A stretch of 37,677 nt of DNA from a virus. The DNA lies in the IMG/VR virus record IMGVR_UViG_3300031841_000518, positions 1 through 37,677 of that record; one strand, written 5' to 3'. Below, piece after piece: positions 22,938 to 29,626 of the stretch. Below the pieces are notes generated by a model. It searched no databases. It saw nothing but the letters and a program-made list of their open reading frames with translations, and was not told the DNA's origin. The position numbers and the translations under genes are program-made. Within the stretch, counting starts at the first letter, position 1; each line of letters opens with the position of its first letter.

Positions 22938-22963
22938 TGTCACATGTGACAACTTGTCAAGTT
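22938..22963. promoter_or_regulatory. Two adjoining perfect palindromes (candidate operators)
   Basis: TGTCACATGTGACA (22938-22951) is a perfect 14-base palindrome, immediately followed by AACTTGTCAAGTT (22951-22963), perfect around a central base. They share one base. Such paired dyads are typical of dimeric repressor or activator sites. No regulator gene is recognised nearby, so the binder could be host encoded. Confidence 0.6.
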
Positions 22964-22997
22964 CTGAGTATCAGCAGGGAGTTTGCGTATGCGTTTT

Positions 22998-23016
22998 TTG
23001 CATATCAGTTATGCAA
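22998..23016. repeat. Inverted repeat TTGCATA / TATGCAA
   Basis: TTGCATA (22998-23004) and TATGCAA (23010-23016) are perfect inverted copies around TCAGT. The half-site TATGC reappears in the promoter dyad at 23186-23202, suggesting one regulator recognising both. Confidence 0.5.
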
Positions 23017-23127
23017 TCTTAACATAATACTTGCCTTATTGATGCCACAATTTAGTGCATAATGGATTTTATAACGGGATCAGAAGACCTAGTTAAACCT
23101 TGAGCAATACGGCTCATTGTTTGAAAC

Positions 23128-23148
23128 TTATTCACAGCCTGTGGATAA
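23128..23148. promoter_or_regulatory. Inverted DnaA-box-like pair (candidate replication origin)
   Basis: TTATTCACA (23128-23136) and TGTGGATAA (23140-23148, reverse complement TTATCCACA) both satisfy the bacterial DnaA consensus TTATNCACA and face each other with a 3-base gap. AT-rich DNA follows. This is compatible with an origin recruiting host DnaA, or with DnaA acting as a transcriptional regulator of the rightward promoter 17 bases away. Confidence 0.6.
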
Positions 23149-23164
23149 CTTTTAAAAATAGTTC

Positions 23165-23202
23165 TTGACTTGGTTTTTTATTCTGTTATGCTGTAAGCAT
23201 AA
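23165..23202 (+). promoter_or_regulatory. Rightward early promoter with overlapping dyad
   Basis: TTGACT (23165-23170) and TATGCT (23187-23192) are 16 bases apart. The -10 box forms the left arm of a perfect dyad TTATGCT / AGCATAA (23186-23202, 3-base centre), so a protein bound there would block or bend the promoter. It drives the four small genes from 23222. Confidence 0.62.
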
Positions 23203-23221
23203 TAAAAAAGTGAGGTTTTTT

Positions 23222-23482
23222 ATGGCTAATTTTTCAAATGGGAATAGTGTGTATTCTCAAAAAATGACACCTGTTGGAAAAAGTTTAGTTTACAACAGTA
23301 TTAAAAATGAGTGGCAAGATTGCTCAGATCCTAACAAGCTAGTGACTAGGTATCCAAATCACAAAGTTGATTGTAGTGAATACAGAATTGCCAACTTTAA
23401 TCAGCATAAGGTTGATGAGGTTTTAAAACAAGCAAGAGCCAAAAAAGGTAGAAAACCAGCATGGCTCAAAATGTTCAAATAG
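23222..23482 (+). CDS. Small early-type protein, unknown
   Basis: 86 aa, basic and hydrophilic: ANFSNGNSVYSQKMTPVGKS, then TRYPNHKVDCSEYRIANFNQ and a Lys/Arg-rich tail. No recognised family. I chose ATG 23222, just after GTGAGG, not the upstream in-frame ATG which would precede the transcription start. It is the first gene of the rightward unit, where phages often put host-takeover proteins. Confidence 0.65.
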   Translation: MANFSNGNSVYSQKMTPVGKSLVYNSIKNEWQDCSDPNKLVTRYPNHKVDCSEYRIANFNQHKVDEVLKQARAKKGRKPAWLKMFK

Positions 23483-23493
23483 ATTGGGGTAAT

Positions 23494-23712
23494 ATGAGCA
23501 ATAACAATATAGTAGATATTAAGGACAAGAAAACATTAACAAGATTATTAAGAAATTGTTACTATGTTTATGGTTGGGTTTTGTTATCTGAACATGATGG
23601 TGTTTATATCAAAATGCAAAAAACCGACTTAATGAGTAATCTAATCGATGGCGATTATGATTTGAATAAATTTACATATGATACTAAAGAGAATATCATA
23701 TATATAAACTAG
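23494..23712 (+). CDS. Small early-type protein, unknown
   Basis: 72 aa from ATG 23494 (TTGGGGT upstream); an alternative ATG at 23461 would overlap the preceding gene by 22 bases and add 11 residues. KTLTRLLRNCYYVYGWVLLS and EHDGVYIKMQKTDLMSNLID form alternating strands and helices, a compact small domain. Not recognised. Confidence 0.6.
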   Translation: MSNNNIVDIKDKKTLTRLLRNCYYVYGWVLLSEHDGVYIKMQKTDLMSNLIDGDYDLNKFTYDTKENIIYIN

Positions 23713-23724
23713 GAGATAATTAAT

Positions 23725-23931
23725 ATGGTTAGAAAATACAACGCTTTTAATCCTTGCATAAATGCAAAAAAAGTATTGAAAAAATATGATCCCAAATGGG
23801 TTATGAAGTTATCAAGTTTAGAAGTCATTGATCATAAGTTTGATGACCTAACAGATAGTGAAGTGCAATTGATCAATAAAGATTTAAAAACTGAATTTGG
23901 AATAGATAGAGGAATAAAACAATGGTTATAA
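23725..23931 (+). CDS. Small early-type protein, unknown
   Basis: 68 aa, basic: RKYNAFNPCINAKKVLKKYD, then a helical region LTDSEVQLINKDLKTEFG. TAGGAGA precedes ATG. No family recognised. Overlaps the 36-aa gene that follows by ten bases. Confidence 0.62.
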   Translation: MVRKYNAFNPCINAKKVLKKYDPKWVMKLSSLEVIDHKFDDLTDSEVQLINKDLKTEFGIDRGIKQWL

Positions 23932-24032
23932 GTTTTACAGATTGGGTATTGCAATTCCAAGAAGATCATCAAGAGTTATTATCTGAAGATAATTATGATG
24001 ATGTTATGCTTGAAAAAGCTGAAGAAAAATAA
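23922..24032 (+). CDS. 36-aa acidic peptide
   Basis: MVISFTDWVLQFQEDHQELL followed by SEDNYDDVMLEKAEEK. Strongly acidic helix with an aromatic N-terminus. GAGGA lies eight bases before ATG in the end of the preceding gene, supporting translation. Small acidic phage early proteins often inhibit host enzymes or mimic DNA, but nothing specific can be claimed. Confidence 0.6.
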   Translation: MVISFTDWVLQFQEDHQELLSEDNYDDVMLEKAEEK

Positions 24033-24035
24033 TAC

Positions 24036-24063
24036 TTGACAATGCTAATTATATCTTTATGAT
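24036..24063 (+). promoter_or_regulatory. Promoter for the amidoligase operon
   Basis: TTGACA (24036-24041) and TATGAT (24058-24063), spacer 16. It sits four bases after the preceding stop and about 57 bases before the amidoligase ATG, so this gene set has its own transcription start. Confidence 0.7.
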
Positions 24064-24119
24064 TGGCATTTTCAAATATTAGATGAGCTGATATTTGTAA
24101 TAAATTGTGTGAGGTAAAC

Positions 24120-25304
24120 ATGACTTTATTAACTTATTTAAGAAATGATCTTTTGCTAGATGATCATGCGGTTAGAGATTTTGCAAGAGGTATTTTGCCA
24201 GATCATATCTCTCATGAATATGACTACGAGCAATTGGCTAGATTTTTTAGACAATTGAGAAGATTTAATCTTAGAAATCATGGTGGTTTTATTTATGATT
24301 TGATGAGTAATGCTGATCTTGATGAATGTGGGGATTGTGACTCTATCATGTCAATGTGTGACAGCTATTCAGTAAATCACGGAGATAATCATGTATGTCA
24401 AAGTTGTTGTGATGAAAATTATTATTATTCAGAACACGGAGATACATACAGACACAATGATGAATATGATGAGTATGAGGGCTATGATGAATATACAGGA
24501 ACTTATAGCTATGATACAAATGTATTAGATTATTGTGGTTTCAACAAATTACCTAACGAAAATGCTAGTCAATTTTACGGTATTGAGTTAGAAGTTGAGA
24601 GAAGAAAAGACTGTCCAAGTGATATTGCAGATGACATAAATCGTATGTATAACGGTTTTGCTATCTGTAAATCTGACGGCTCACTTGACAATGGCTTTGA
24701 GATTGTGACAGGTCCAAGCACTATTGGATATCACAAACTCAAATGGGAAGAGTTTTTCAATTCTAAAACTTGTCAAGAGAATCTTAAAGGTTGGAATACT
24801 GATACGGCAGGATTGCATATCCATATTGGTAGAAAACATTTAACACCTTTGAACATTGGTAAGATACTTGTCTTTATCAATGACAACAGCAACTATCATT
24901 TTATTAATGATATTGCAGGTCGATCTTCGGATCAATGGGCAAGGAAATCACCCAAAAAAGTATCTGATGTAATGCGACCAACAGGGGAAAAGTATGAAGC
25001 TGTGAATACAAATCATCACGCAACTATTGAACTTCGTATATTTCGATCTAATATTACAAGGCATGGTTTCTATCGTGTCTTGGAATTTACAGATGCTATG
25101 GTAAACTTTGTCAAGCAAACCAATTGCACGACTACAAGTTTACATTACACAGCATTTTGTCGCTATGTTGCAAGAGAGCAACAGCGATCACAATATCCTA
25201 ACCTCTTGGCTTGGCTTATTCGTAAAGGCTATGTCAAAGATGTTAAACCCTCTCGTATCGTGGTTGATACGGAAGAAGAAACAGTTACTAACCAAGTGGG
25301 GTAA
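24120..25304 (+). CDS. Amidoligase-like enzyme with N-terminal Cys-rich domain
   Basis: 394 aa. The C-terminal two thirds match the putative amidoligase family (glutamine-synthetase-like carboxylate-amine ligases): FYGIELEVE (152-160), KSDGSLDNGFEIVTGP (184-199), TAGLHIHIGR (229-238), and TIELRIFRS (302-310), which hold the acidic metal ligands, the His-x-His and the terminal Arg expected. Before it is a Cys cluster (C70, C73, C80, C93, C96, C97) resembling a zinc ribbon, and an Asp/Glu/Tyr-rich linker. The ATG at 24120 has GAGGT five bases upstream. Followed after two bases by a glutaminase-type gene, suggesting glutamine supplies the amine. Substrate unknown. Confidence 0.78.
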   Translation: MTLLTYLRNDLLLDDHAVRDFARGILPDHISHEYDYEQLARFFRQLRRFNLRNHGGFIYDLMSNADLDECGDCDSIMSMCDSYSVNHGDNHVCQSCCDENYYYSEHGDTYRHNDEYDEYEGYDEYTGTYSYDTNVLDYCGFNKLPNENASQFYGIELEVERRKDCPSDIADDINRMYNGFAICKSDGSLDNGFEIVTGPSTIGYHKLKWEEFFNSKTCQENLKGWNTDTAGLHIHIGRKHLTPLNIGKILVFINDNSNYHFINDIAGRSSDQWARKSPKKVSDVMRPTGEKYEAVNTNHHATIELRIFRSNITRHGFYRVLEFTDAMVNFVKQTNCTTTSLHYTAFCRYVAREQQRSQYPNLLAWLIRKGYVKDVKPSRIVVDTEEETVTNQVG

Positions 25305-25306
25305 TT

Positions 25307-26266
25307 ATGTGCTTAATAATAGCAACTAAAAATCCAAAGCAACTTTCATCAGCTTTAATGGAAACAGCTTATGAAAACAATTCCGACGGCTTTGGTTTGA
25401 TGTTTGTTCACAAAGGACAACTTCATACTCGGAAGATCGTTCCAAAAACTTTCAACGATATTGAAAAGTTATGGGATAAATATAAATCTATGGATACACC
25501 TATGGGTATTCACTTTAGATTTGCAACCAATGGCGATACTAATAAATCAATGTCACACCCTTTTGAAGTATTATCAAAAGCAAAAGGTGATGACAGGGAT
25601 CTATGGGTAATGCACAACGGACCACAACTACCAACACCTATGATTGACAATAACAAATCTGACACACATCAGTTTGTCAAATGGATACTACGACCTCAGT
25701 TGTCAGCTAATCCTAAATTGCTTTACAATGCAGAATGGCAAGAGATGATTGAGGAACTCATTGGTACGGACAAGTTATTATTTCTTGACAGCAAGACCAA
25801 GGAGTTTGTTATCTTCAATGAAGATCAAGGTACTGACATGGACAATGTGGGTTGGTTATCCAACACTTATTCCATACAGCCTACATCATATGGTAAGCGT
25901 GACAAATACTATGATGACAAAACAGATACAATCAAAGATGTATCGGATAGTAGCAAGTGGTGTTACGAAGATGATGATTGGGGTTATGGTAGCTACGGCA
26001 ACATAACACGACATCACTACGGACATTATAATCGTAATGGTGTAGAAGTTAAGCCTACACCTTTGGCTAGTGGTATCGGAGTTCAAGAACAATTGAACAT
26101 ACCATTACCAAAGCAAGACGCAGATGAAACTATGTGGAATGGTAAAACATTACGCATGGAAGACCTGTATCAAATGGACAAACAAGAAATAATAGAACTG
26201 TGCGAGGAGAATCCTGTTGGTGTGGGTTGCCTTGTCAGTGAAGAAATTGTGGGGAACAGAGCATGA
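25307..26266 (+). CDS. Class II glutamine amidotransferase-like protein
   Basis: 319 aa Ntn-hydrolase. The mature N-terminal nucleophile would be Cys2 after Met removal (MCLIIATKN). Supporting motifs: NNSDGFGLM (24-32), GIHFRFATNGD (67-77), HPF (84-86) and MHNGPQL (102-108), the class II glutaminase signature. Catalytic residues appear intact. Residues about 190-250 are Asp/Tyr/Gly-rich and unusual. It likely releases ammonia from glutamine for the adjacent amidoligase, or acts as a related amide hydrolase. Confidence 0.78.
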   Translation: MCLIIATKNPKQLSSALMETAYENNSDGFGLMFVHKGQLHTRKIVPKTFNDIEKLWDKYKSMDTPMGIHFRFATNGDTNKSMSHPFEVLSKAKGDDRDLWVMHNGPQLPTPMIDNNKSDTHQFVKWILRPQLSANPKLLYNAEWQEMIEELIGTDKLLFLDSKTKEFVIFNEDQGTDMDNVGWLSNTYSIQPTSYGKRDKYYDDKTDTIKDVSDSSKWCYEDDDWGYGSYGNITRHHYGHYNRNGVEVKPTPLASGIGVQEQLNIPLPKQDADETMWNGKTLRMEDLYQMDKQEIIELCEENPVGVGCLVSEEIVGNRA

Positions 26267-26979
26267 GCAATAAATATTTTAAACCAAGCATTGCATATTG
26301 GTGGAATGAGCCAATCACTTTTGCGATCTCTTTATCAAATCGCACAAAAGAATTTGGCAAGACTAAAGTTTTAGGCTCAAGAGTAAATACTAAAGACAAG
26401 TTTGAATATGTGTGGGCAGATCCTGTGAAAGCAGGATTGCCTAACAACATACATCTAAAGAATATTAGCTATGGGTATGTGCCTAGTGGCGAATCTTCTA
26501 CTTCAATTAGGTGGCTTGATCGTGACGGTAAGATACCTGTAGATATTATAAAGTATATTGTATTCAATGGTATTCGCATACGCAAAGCAGAATATGATGA
26601 GTTATACGATCCTAATACTAAACAATATCCAAGGACTCTTGTAAATCTAAAAAGCAATAGTACTTTACAAGTATCTTTACCACAATTAGTTGATAAATTA
26701 AAACGAATGGGTGAGTGGAATCTTATTGGCAACAAGCAATTAACTTCTACATCTATTAGAAAATTTGATTTATCTGAATGGATTGGTAACTTTCAAAGAG
26801 GTCACGCTACTGACAGGTTACGAATACTGAAAGCGTGGGGGCATAGTATCAATATACCTAAGAAAGCTATGGCATTATCAATGCACAGAGCAAACTATCA
26901 AGATAAGTTTAGTAGCTTTGCGTGTCTGTTTATGGAAGGACAACACGCAAGTGTAAAGGCTTATGACATGGTAGTATAA
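26263..26979 (+). CDS. Unknown protein of the amidoligase cluster
   Basis: 238 aa, basic, no recognised domain. Contains KPSIAYWWNEPITFAISLSN, WADPVKAGLPNNIHLKNISY and a C-terminal helical region IPKKAMALSMHRANYQDKFS. The start overlaps the glutamine amidotransferase stop (ATGA), so the two are co-translated and may act together. It could be the acceptor-recognition protein or an unrelated phage protein. Confidence 0.6.
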   Translation: MSNKYFKPSIAYWWNEPITFAISLSNRTKEFGKTKVLGSRVNTKDKFEYVWADPVKAGLPNNIHLKNISYGYVPSGESSTSIRWLDRDGKIPVDIIKYIVFNGIRIRKAEYDELYDPNTKQYPRTLVNLKSNSTLQVSLPQLVDKLKRMGEWNLIGNKQLTSTSIRKFDLSEWIGNFQRGHATDRLRILKAWGHSINIPKKAMALSMHRANYQDKFSSFACLFMEGQHASVKAYDMVV

Positions 26980-27151
26980 CACCGACATGACACCGACAGA
27001 ACACGAGGGTACTATGCTTACTGTCAAGGGGGCAGTTCAGTGTAATATTATAATAAAAATAATAATAAATTTTAAATCGTTAATAGGGATTGCACATGCC
27101 CCCAACCCTCGATATGTTGACCTATCGAGTTCTTTCGGTGTTCTATCGGTG
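26980..27151. repeat. Mirrored 11-base repeats around an AT-rich core (origin or regulatory element)
   Basis: Left: CACCGA at 26980 and 26991. Right: TCGGTG at 27135 and 27146. Both pairs have exactly 11-base spacing and face each other; consensus unit CACCGAyAGAA. Inside are further inverted pairs: CGAGGGT (27004-27010) with ACCCTCG (27105-27111), and GGGGGCA (27028-27034) with TGCCCCC (27097-27103), enclosing an A/T-only-like core (about 27042-27085). A dyad CTCGATA / TATCGAG lies at 27108-27129. No gene fits here. Confidence 0.68.
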
Positions 27152-27160
27152 CTTTTTCTA

Positions 27161-27188
27161 TTGACAAATTACAGGAGTATGCTATGAT
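27161..27188 (+). promoter_or_regulatory. Putative promoter after the mirrored repeats
   Basis: TTGACA (27161-27166) and TATGAT (27183-27188) with a 16-base spacer, the same boxes as the promoter at 24036. If used, transcription starts past the ATG of the 30-aa frame at 27184, so that frame would be read only from upstream transcripts. Confidence 0.5.
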
Positions 27189-27276
27189 TATAATTACATT
27201 ATTAACTTTTATGTGTGGTATGGTATGTGGCTTTATCGCACTCGGAACTTATACCTTTGTGAAGGGGGGCAGATGA
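27184..27276 (+). CDS. 30-aa membrane peptide
   Basis: MIIITLLTFMCGMVCGFIAL then GTYTFVKGGR: one hydrophobic span with basic end. AGGAG lies eight bases before ATG. It ends two bases before the next membrane peptide. Overlaps the -10 of a putative promoter, which makes either call uncertain. Confidence 0.5.
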   Translation: MIIITLLTFMCGMVCGFIALGTYTFVKGGR

Positions 27277-27277
27277 A

Positions 27278-27352
27278 ATGGAAATTGACAACTCAGTTTT
27301 GTATCTTATTTTTAGTCTTATTGGTATACTCATCATCTGGTATCTGAAATGA
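27278..27352 (+). CDS. 24-aa membrane peptide
   Basis: MEIDNSVLYLIFSLIGILII ends WYLK: single membrane helix with acidic N-terminus and a Lys end. Stop overlaps the next ATG (ATGA) and a G-rich stretch precedes the start. A frame one base shifted (ATG 27273) is also open for 24 codons but is less membrane-like at its end. Function unknown. Confidence 0.5.
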   Translation: MEIDNSVLYLIFSLIGILIIWYLK

Positions 27353-27867
27353 TTATCGGAAAGTATATACCTGACAATGCGATACAAGTTAGATATGTTC
27401 ATCCTCAGTATGAACAAGATGAAGACGGCAACGAATATGTATGGAACGAAGAAGAAATGACAGATGTTGAAGCCTTGATTCGTGAAGTTAACAGAAATCA
27501 AATACCTTTATACTATCGTCGCAGAGTATCTGACTATGCTCGTGAAGATACGCGTAGGTGGAACAGATATATCAATGATAATAACCGACACTATAAAGAT
27601 AGTCTTTTATATGTTCGTGTTAAGAAAGTAGGTAGACGAGTTCTTGTTGTCTATGACAAAGCCTATTGGGATAAGATACTTGCTTCTGGTAAAAAGATTA
27701 CAAGTAATATGGGTGCTGTGAATCGCAACAACATAAGACACAGACCTCGTCACATAGTAATGTCACCAGATGTATCACCAGATGTACAAGAATCTATAGA
27801 AGATTTTGTAAGATCGTTGGATGAAAATACGCATACAACATGGGGGGAGGATCATGAAGAAAGATGA
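27349..27867 (+). CDS. Hypothetical protein
   Basis: 172 aa, charged. YEQDEDGNEYVWNEEEMTDV, a basic region YYRRRVSDYAREDTRRWNRY, then strands LLYVRVKKVGRRVLVVYDKA and a C-terminal SPDVSPDVQESIEDFVRSL. No family recognised. Translationally coupled to the 24-aa membrane peptide (ATGA). Confidence 0.6.
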   Translation: MIIGKYIPDNAIQVRYVHPQYEQDEDGNEYVWNEEEMTDVEALIREVNRNQIPLYYRRRVSDYAREDTRRWNRYINDNNRHYKDSLLYVRVKKVGRRVLVVYDKAYWDKILASGKKITSNMGAVNRNNIRHRPRHIVMSPDVSPDVQESIEDFVRSLDENTHTTWGEDHEER

Positions 27868-28120
27868 ACTACAGATTGTATTGATTGATTGGCTCGACGC
27901 TATGTCGGATGATAACTCATGGCAAGAGTTAAAAGAATTAGAAGAACAAAAGCTAAGACCTGTCACAAGTGTCGGATATGTTATCAAAGAAGATAAGGAT
28001 TCCGTCATTCTTGTGTCATCTTTTGATGAAGAAAGTCAATGTGGTGGTGGGGGTGTTGTTATCCCTACCAATTGTATTACAAATAAAACAGTATTGAAAG
28101 GACAAATTAATGTCGAATGA
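27854..28120 (+). CDS. Conserved small phage protein
   Basis: 88 aa from ATG 27854 (GGGGAGGATC upstream), overlapping the previous gene by 14 bases. Pattern: IVLIDWLDAMSDDNSWQELK, then TSVGYVIKEDKDSVILVSS and VVIPTNCI. The D-W-x-D-A ... T-S-V-G-Y-x-I-K-E-D arrangement is familiar from many phage and prophage hypothetical proteins. Likely a small beta-barrel; function unknown. Confidence 0.65.
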   Translation: MKKDELQIVLIDWLDAMSDDNSWQELKELEEQKLRPVTSVGYVIKEDKDSVILVSSFDEESQCGGGGVVIPTNCITNKTVLKGQINVE

Positions 28121-28526
28121 TTATGATTGGAGAACTAATCTATTCGTCTATGGCACACTAAAAAAGAACGGCAGATTACACAGCGTGCTAGGTAATTCAT
28201 CTGAATTTGTTGGCACATATGTGACAGCAGATAACAAGTATGATTTGTTTAGTTACGCAAAAAGTTTTCCTATTCTTGTGGCAAGAGAGAAAGGATTTAG
28301 AATACGGGGTGAGGTGTGGTCAGTCACACCAGAAACTATGGATAGAGTAAATGCTATCGAGAGTGGATCATCATACTACCCTTTCCAAATAGATGTGATG
28401 AATGAAGTAACAAAAGAATATGAGGTTGGATCTGTGCTAGTCTTTATGTTCCCAGGGAACAACCATAGGCTTATGCCTGTTAAAGATATTGAAGCAGTAG
28501 ACAACATCAAGGAGTGGTCAATATGA
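28110..28526 (+). CDS. Gamma-glutamylcyclotransferase (AIG2/YtfP)-like protein
   Basis: 138 aa with the GGCT fold: LFVYGTLKKNG (11-21, the YGTL substrate loop), FVGTYVTADNKYDLFS, FRIRGEVWSV (63-72) and the catalytic acid region VNAIESGSSYYPF with E84. These enzymes cyclise gamma-glutamyl amines to 5-oxoproline, or work as gamma-glutamylamine cyclotransferases. In the same operon as an amidoligase and a class II glutaminase, it may remove or process a gamma-glutamyl intermediate. Overlaps its neighbours on both sides. Confidence 0.82.
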   Translation: MSNDYDWRTNLFVYGTLKKNGRLHSVLGNSSEFVGTYVTADNKYDLFSYAKSFPILVAREKGFRIRGEVWSVTPETMDRVNAIESGSSYYPFQIDVMNEVTKEYEVGSVLVFMFPGNNHRLMPVKDIEAVDNIKEWSI

Positions 28527-28702
28527 TTATAGATTATGCGGCTTACATTTTGTTTATGTTAGGCTTGACAGCCTTCCCATTAATCTCTATTGTAGGTTTT
28601 ATTACTGAAGAAGAAATGCGAAATCCGTTCGTGTTTATTATGATAATATGTTATATATTAATAGGAGTTAGAATATGGTCGAACCTTACAAGAAAAAAAT
28701 AG
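28523..28702 (+). CDS. Two-span membrane protein
   Basis: 59 aa. Span one IILFMLGL-type stretch (about residues 6-27, IDYAAYILFMLGLTAFPLIS), a short acidic loop TEEEM, span two FVFIMIICYILIGVRIW, basic C-terminus. ATG 28523 overlaps the GGCT stop (ATGA) with AAGGAG upstream, so I prefer it to the GTG at 28514. Holin-like topology, but no lysis genes adjoin. Confidence 0.62.
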   Translation: MIIDYAAYILFMLGLTAFPLISIVGFITEEEMRNPFVFIMIICYILIGVRIWSNLTRKK

Positions 28703-28920
28703 AACAAGACGATGACATCTTAGAAGATGGTGACTTTGTATTAGATGGATACACAGTTAATATCGAAGACACATCTAAACATAATGACGATTTAAGTTTA
28801 GATCACAATGACTATGAACATATACAGGAGGAATATGGCGTACAATCCGAAGACATACAACCTATTGCACTCGACAGATTTATCGAACGCATTGGAAAAA
28901 GCCGTCGATCATCTGGATAA
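28675..28920 (+). CDS. Acidic hypothetical protein
   Basis: 81 aa, very acidic in the middle (EQDDDILEDGDFVLDGYTVN, NDDLSLDHNDYEHIQEEYG) with a basic end. AGGAG precedes ATG. Overlaps the genes on both sides (28 bases upstream, 86 downstream), so one of the frames may be shorter than drawn. No family recognised. Confidence 0.52.
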   Translation: MVEPYKKKIEQDDDILEDGDFVLDGYTVNIEDTSKHNDDLSLDHNDYEHIQEEYGVQSEDIQPIALDRFIERIGKSRRSSG

Positions 28921-29155
28921 TAGTGAGAGCGACGAGCCTTGTATATATCTAAGGCATGACAAACCATTTGCTTTGAAGATGAGATTGTATAGATATGTCA
29001 AAGCATATCGTACACAAATGAAAAGCAAAGACAGTGTAGATGAAATGCGATATGATCATTTAGTGTTTGACATTAAAAATGATTGTGTTACAATTACATC
29101 TTCATTAGAATCAAAATCATTTGACATGACAGATGAGGAAGGAAATAAACTATGA
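28835..29155 (+). CDS. Hypothetical protein
   Basis: 106 aa from ATG 28835 directly after AGGAGGAAT, one of the best ribosome sites in the window. STDLSNALEKAVDHLDNSES, then YLRHDKPFALKMRLYRYVKA, a helix-strand pattern ending SFDMTDEEGNKL. The RLYRYVKAYR stretch resembles phage proteins of unknown role. Overlaps the 81-aa acidic gene by 86 bases. Confidence 0.6.
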   Translation: MAYNPKTYNLLHSTDLSNALEKAVDHLDNSESDEPCIYLRHDKPFALKMRLYRYVKAYRTQMKSKDSVDEMRYDHLVFDIKNDCVTITSSLESKSFDMTDEEGNKL

Positions 29156-29475
29156 GCAATGACTTAAATAAAGTCCAACAAAAATTGTTTACTGATTGTT
29201 TGGAAGACTTAAGAAAACCTATTGCAGATTTATGTATGAAGTATCCCATGGCAGTTGTTGAATCAGCACTGATTGAACTGGGTATGCGAATGATACTAAC
29301 ATCAGCAGGTAGTTTGCCCGCGTTGCATATGTTATCAGTGTGTGTACAAAATGCAACTTCGATAGGACATTTAATTGAAAAGGACCTGGCTTCCATGAGG
29401 GAAGAGGGGCAAGAACCAGACGCATTGGAGGATTGGCTATACAATGCAAACATTACAGGAAAGACCATACATTGA
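29152..29475 (+). CDS. Hypothetical helical protein
   Basis: 107 aa, mostly helical: KVQQKLFTDCLEDLRKPIAD, then AVVESALIELGMRMILTSAG and LHMLSVCVQNATSIGHLIEK. No motif recognised. Start overlaps preceding stop (ATGA) with GAGGAAGG upstream. Confidence 0.6.
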   Translation: MSNDLNKVQQKLFTDCLEDLRKPIADLCMKYPMAVVESALIELGMRMILTSAGSLPALHMLSVCVQNATSIGHLIEKDLASMREEGQEPDALEDWLYNANITGKTIH

Positions 29476-29626
29476 TCATGTGCCCACACAACTTAAGTAT
29501 TGGGCAGATAAAATGTATGACGCAGAGTTCGAAGGTAGGTGGCGGCAATACCACGAAGCAAAGTCACTCTACCTTCGCTATAAAAAACTAAGTGAAGAAG
29601 GAGTGGAGTATGAACCTAATTTTTAA
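29444..29626 (+). CDS. Small hypothetical protein
   Basis: 60 aa: PYIDHVPTQLKYWADKMYDA, then EFEGRWRQYHEAKSLYLRYK, a helical hairpin with many aromatics. GGAGGATTGG lies upstream of ATG within the previous gene (32-base overlap). Function unknown. Confidence 0.58.
   Translation: MQTLQERPYIDHVPTQLKYWADKMYDAEFEGRWRQYHEAKSLYLRYKKLSEEGVEYEPNF

Larger units (their letters stand above)
22653..23221. other. Divergent intergenic control region
   Basis: 569 bases without a convincing gene separate the left and right operons. It contains opposing promoters near both ends, a TATAAT on the plus strand at 22701-22706 (TTGTAA 16 bases upstream), a bulged hairpin, CA- and TG-repeat tracts, a long A-run, two perfect palindromes, inverted TTGCATA, TGAGC/GCTCA hairpin (23101-23116) and inverted DnaA-box-like 9-mers. 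Likely both the regulatory switch and a replication origin. Confidence 0.65.

Noticed and set aside
22715-23062. 115-codon plus-strand open frame in the control region
   Set aside because: Low-complexity product with His/Thr repeats from the CA tract, overlaps the hairpin and palindromes, and no ribosome site precedes the start.
23101-23116. TGAGC/GCTCA stem as a tRNA fragment or terminator
   Set aside because: No cloverleaf can be built around it and only a weak T-rich stretch follows; noted only as part of the control region.
27285-27312. TTGACA with TATTTT 16 bases later as a promoter
   Set aside because: Lies inside the 24-aa membrane peptide frame with a poor -10; likely chance in AT-rich DNA.
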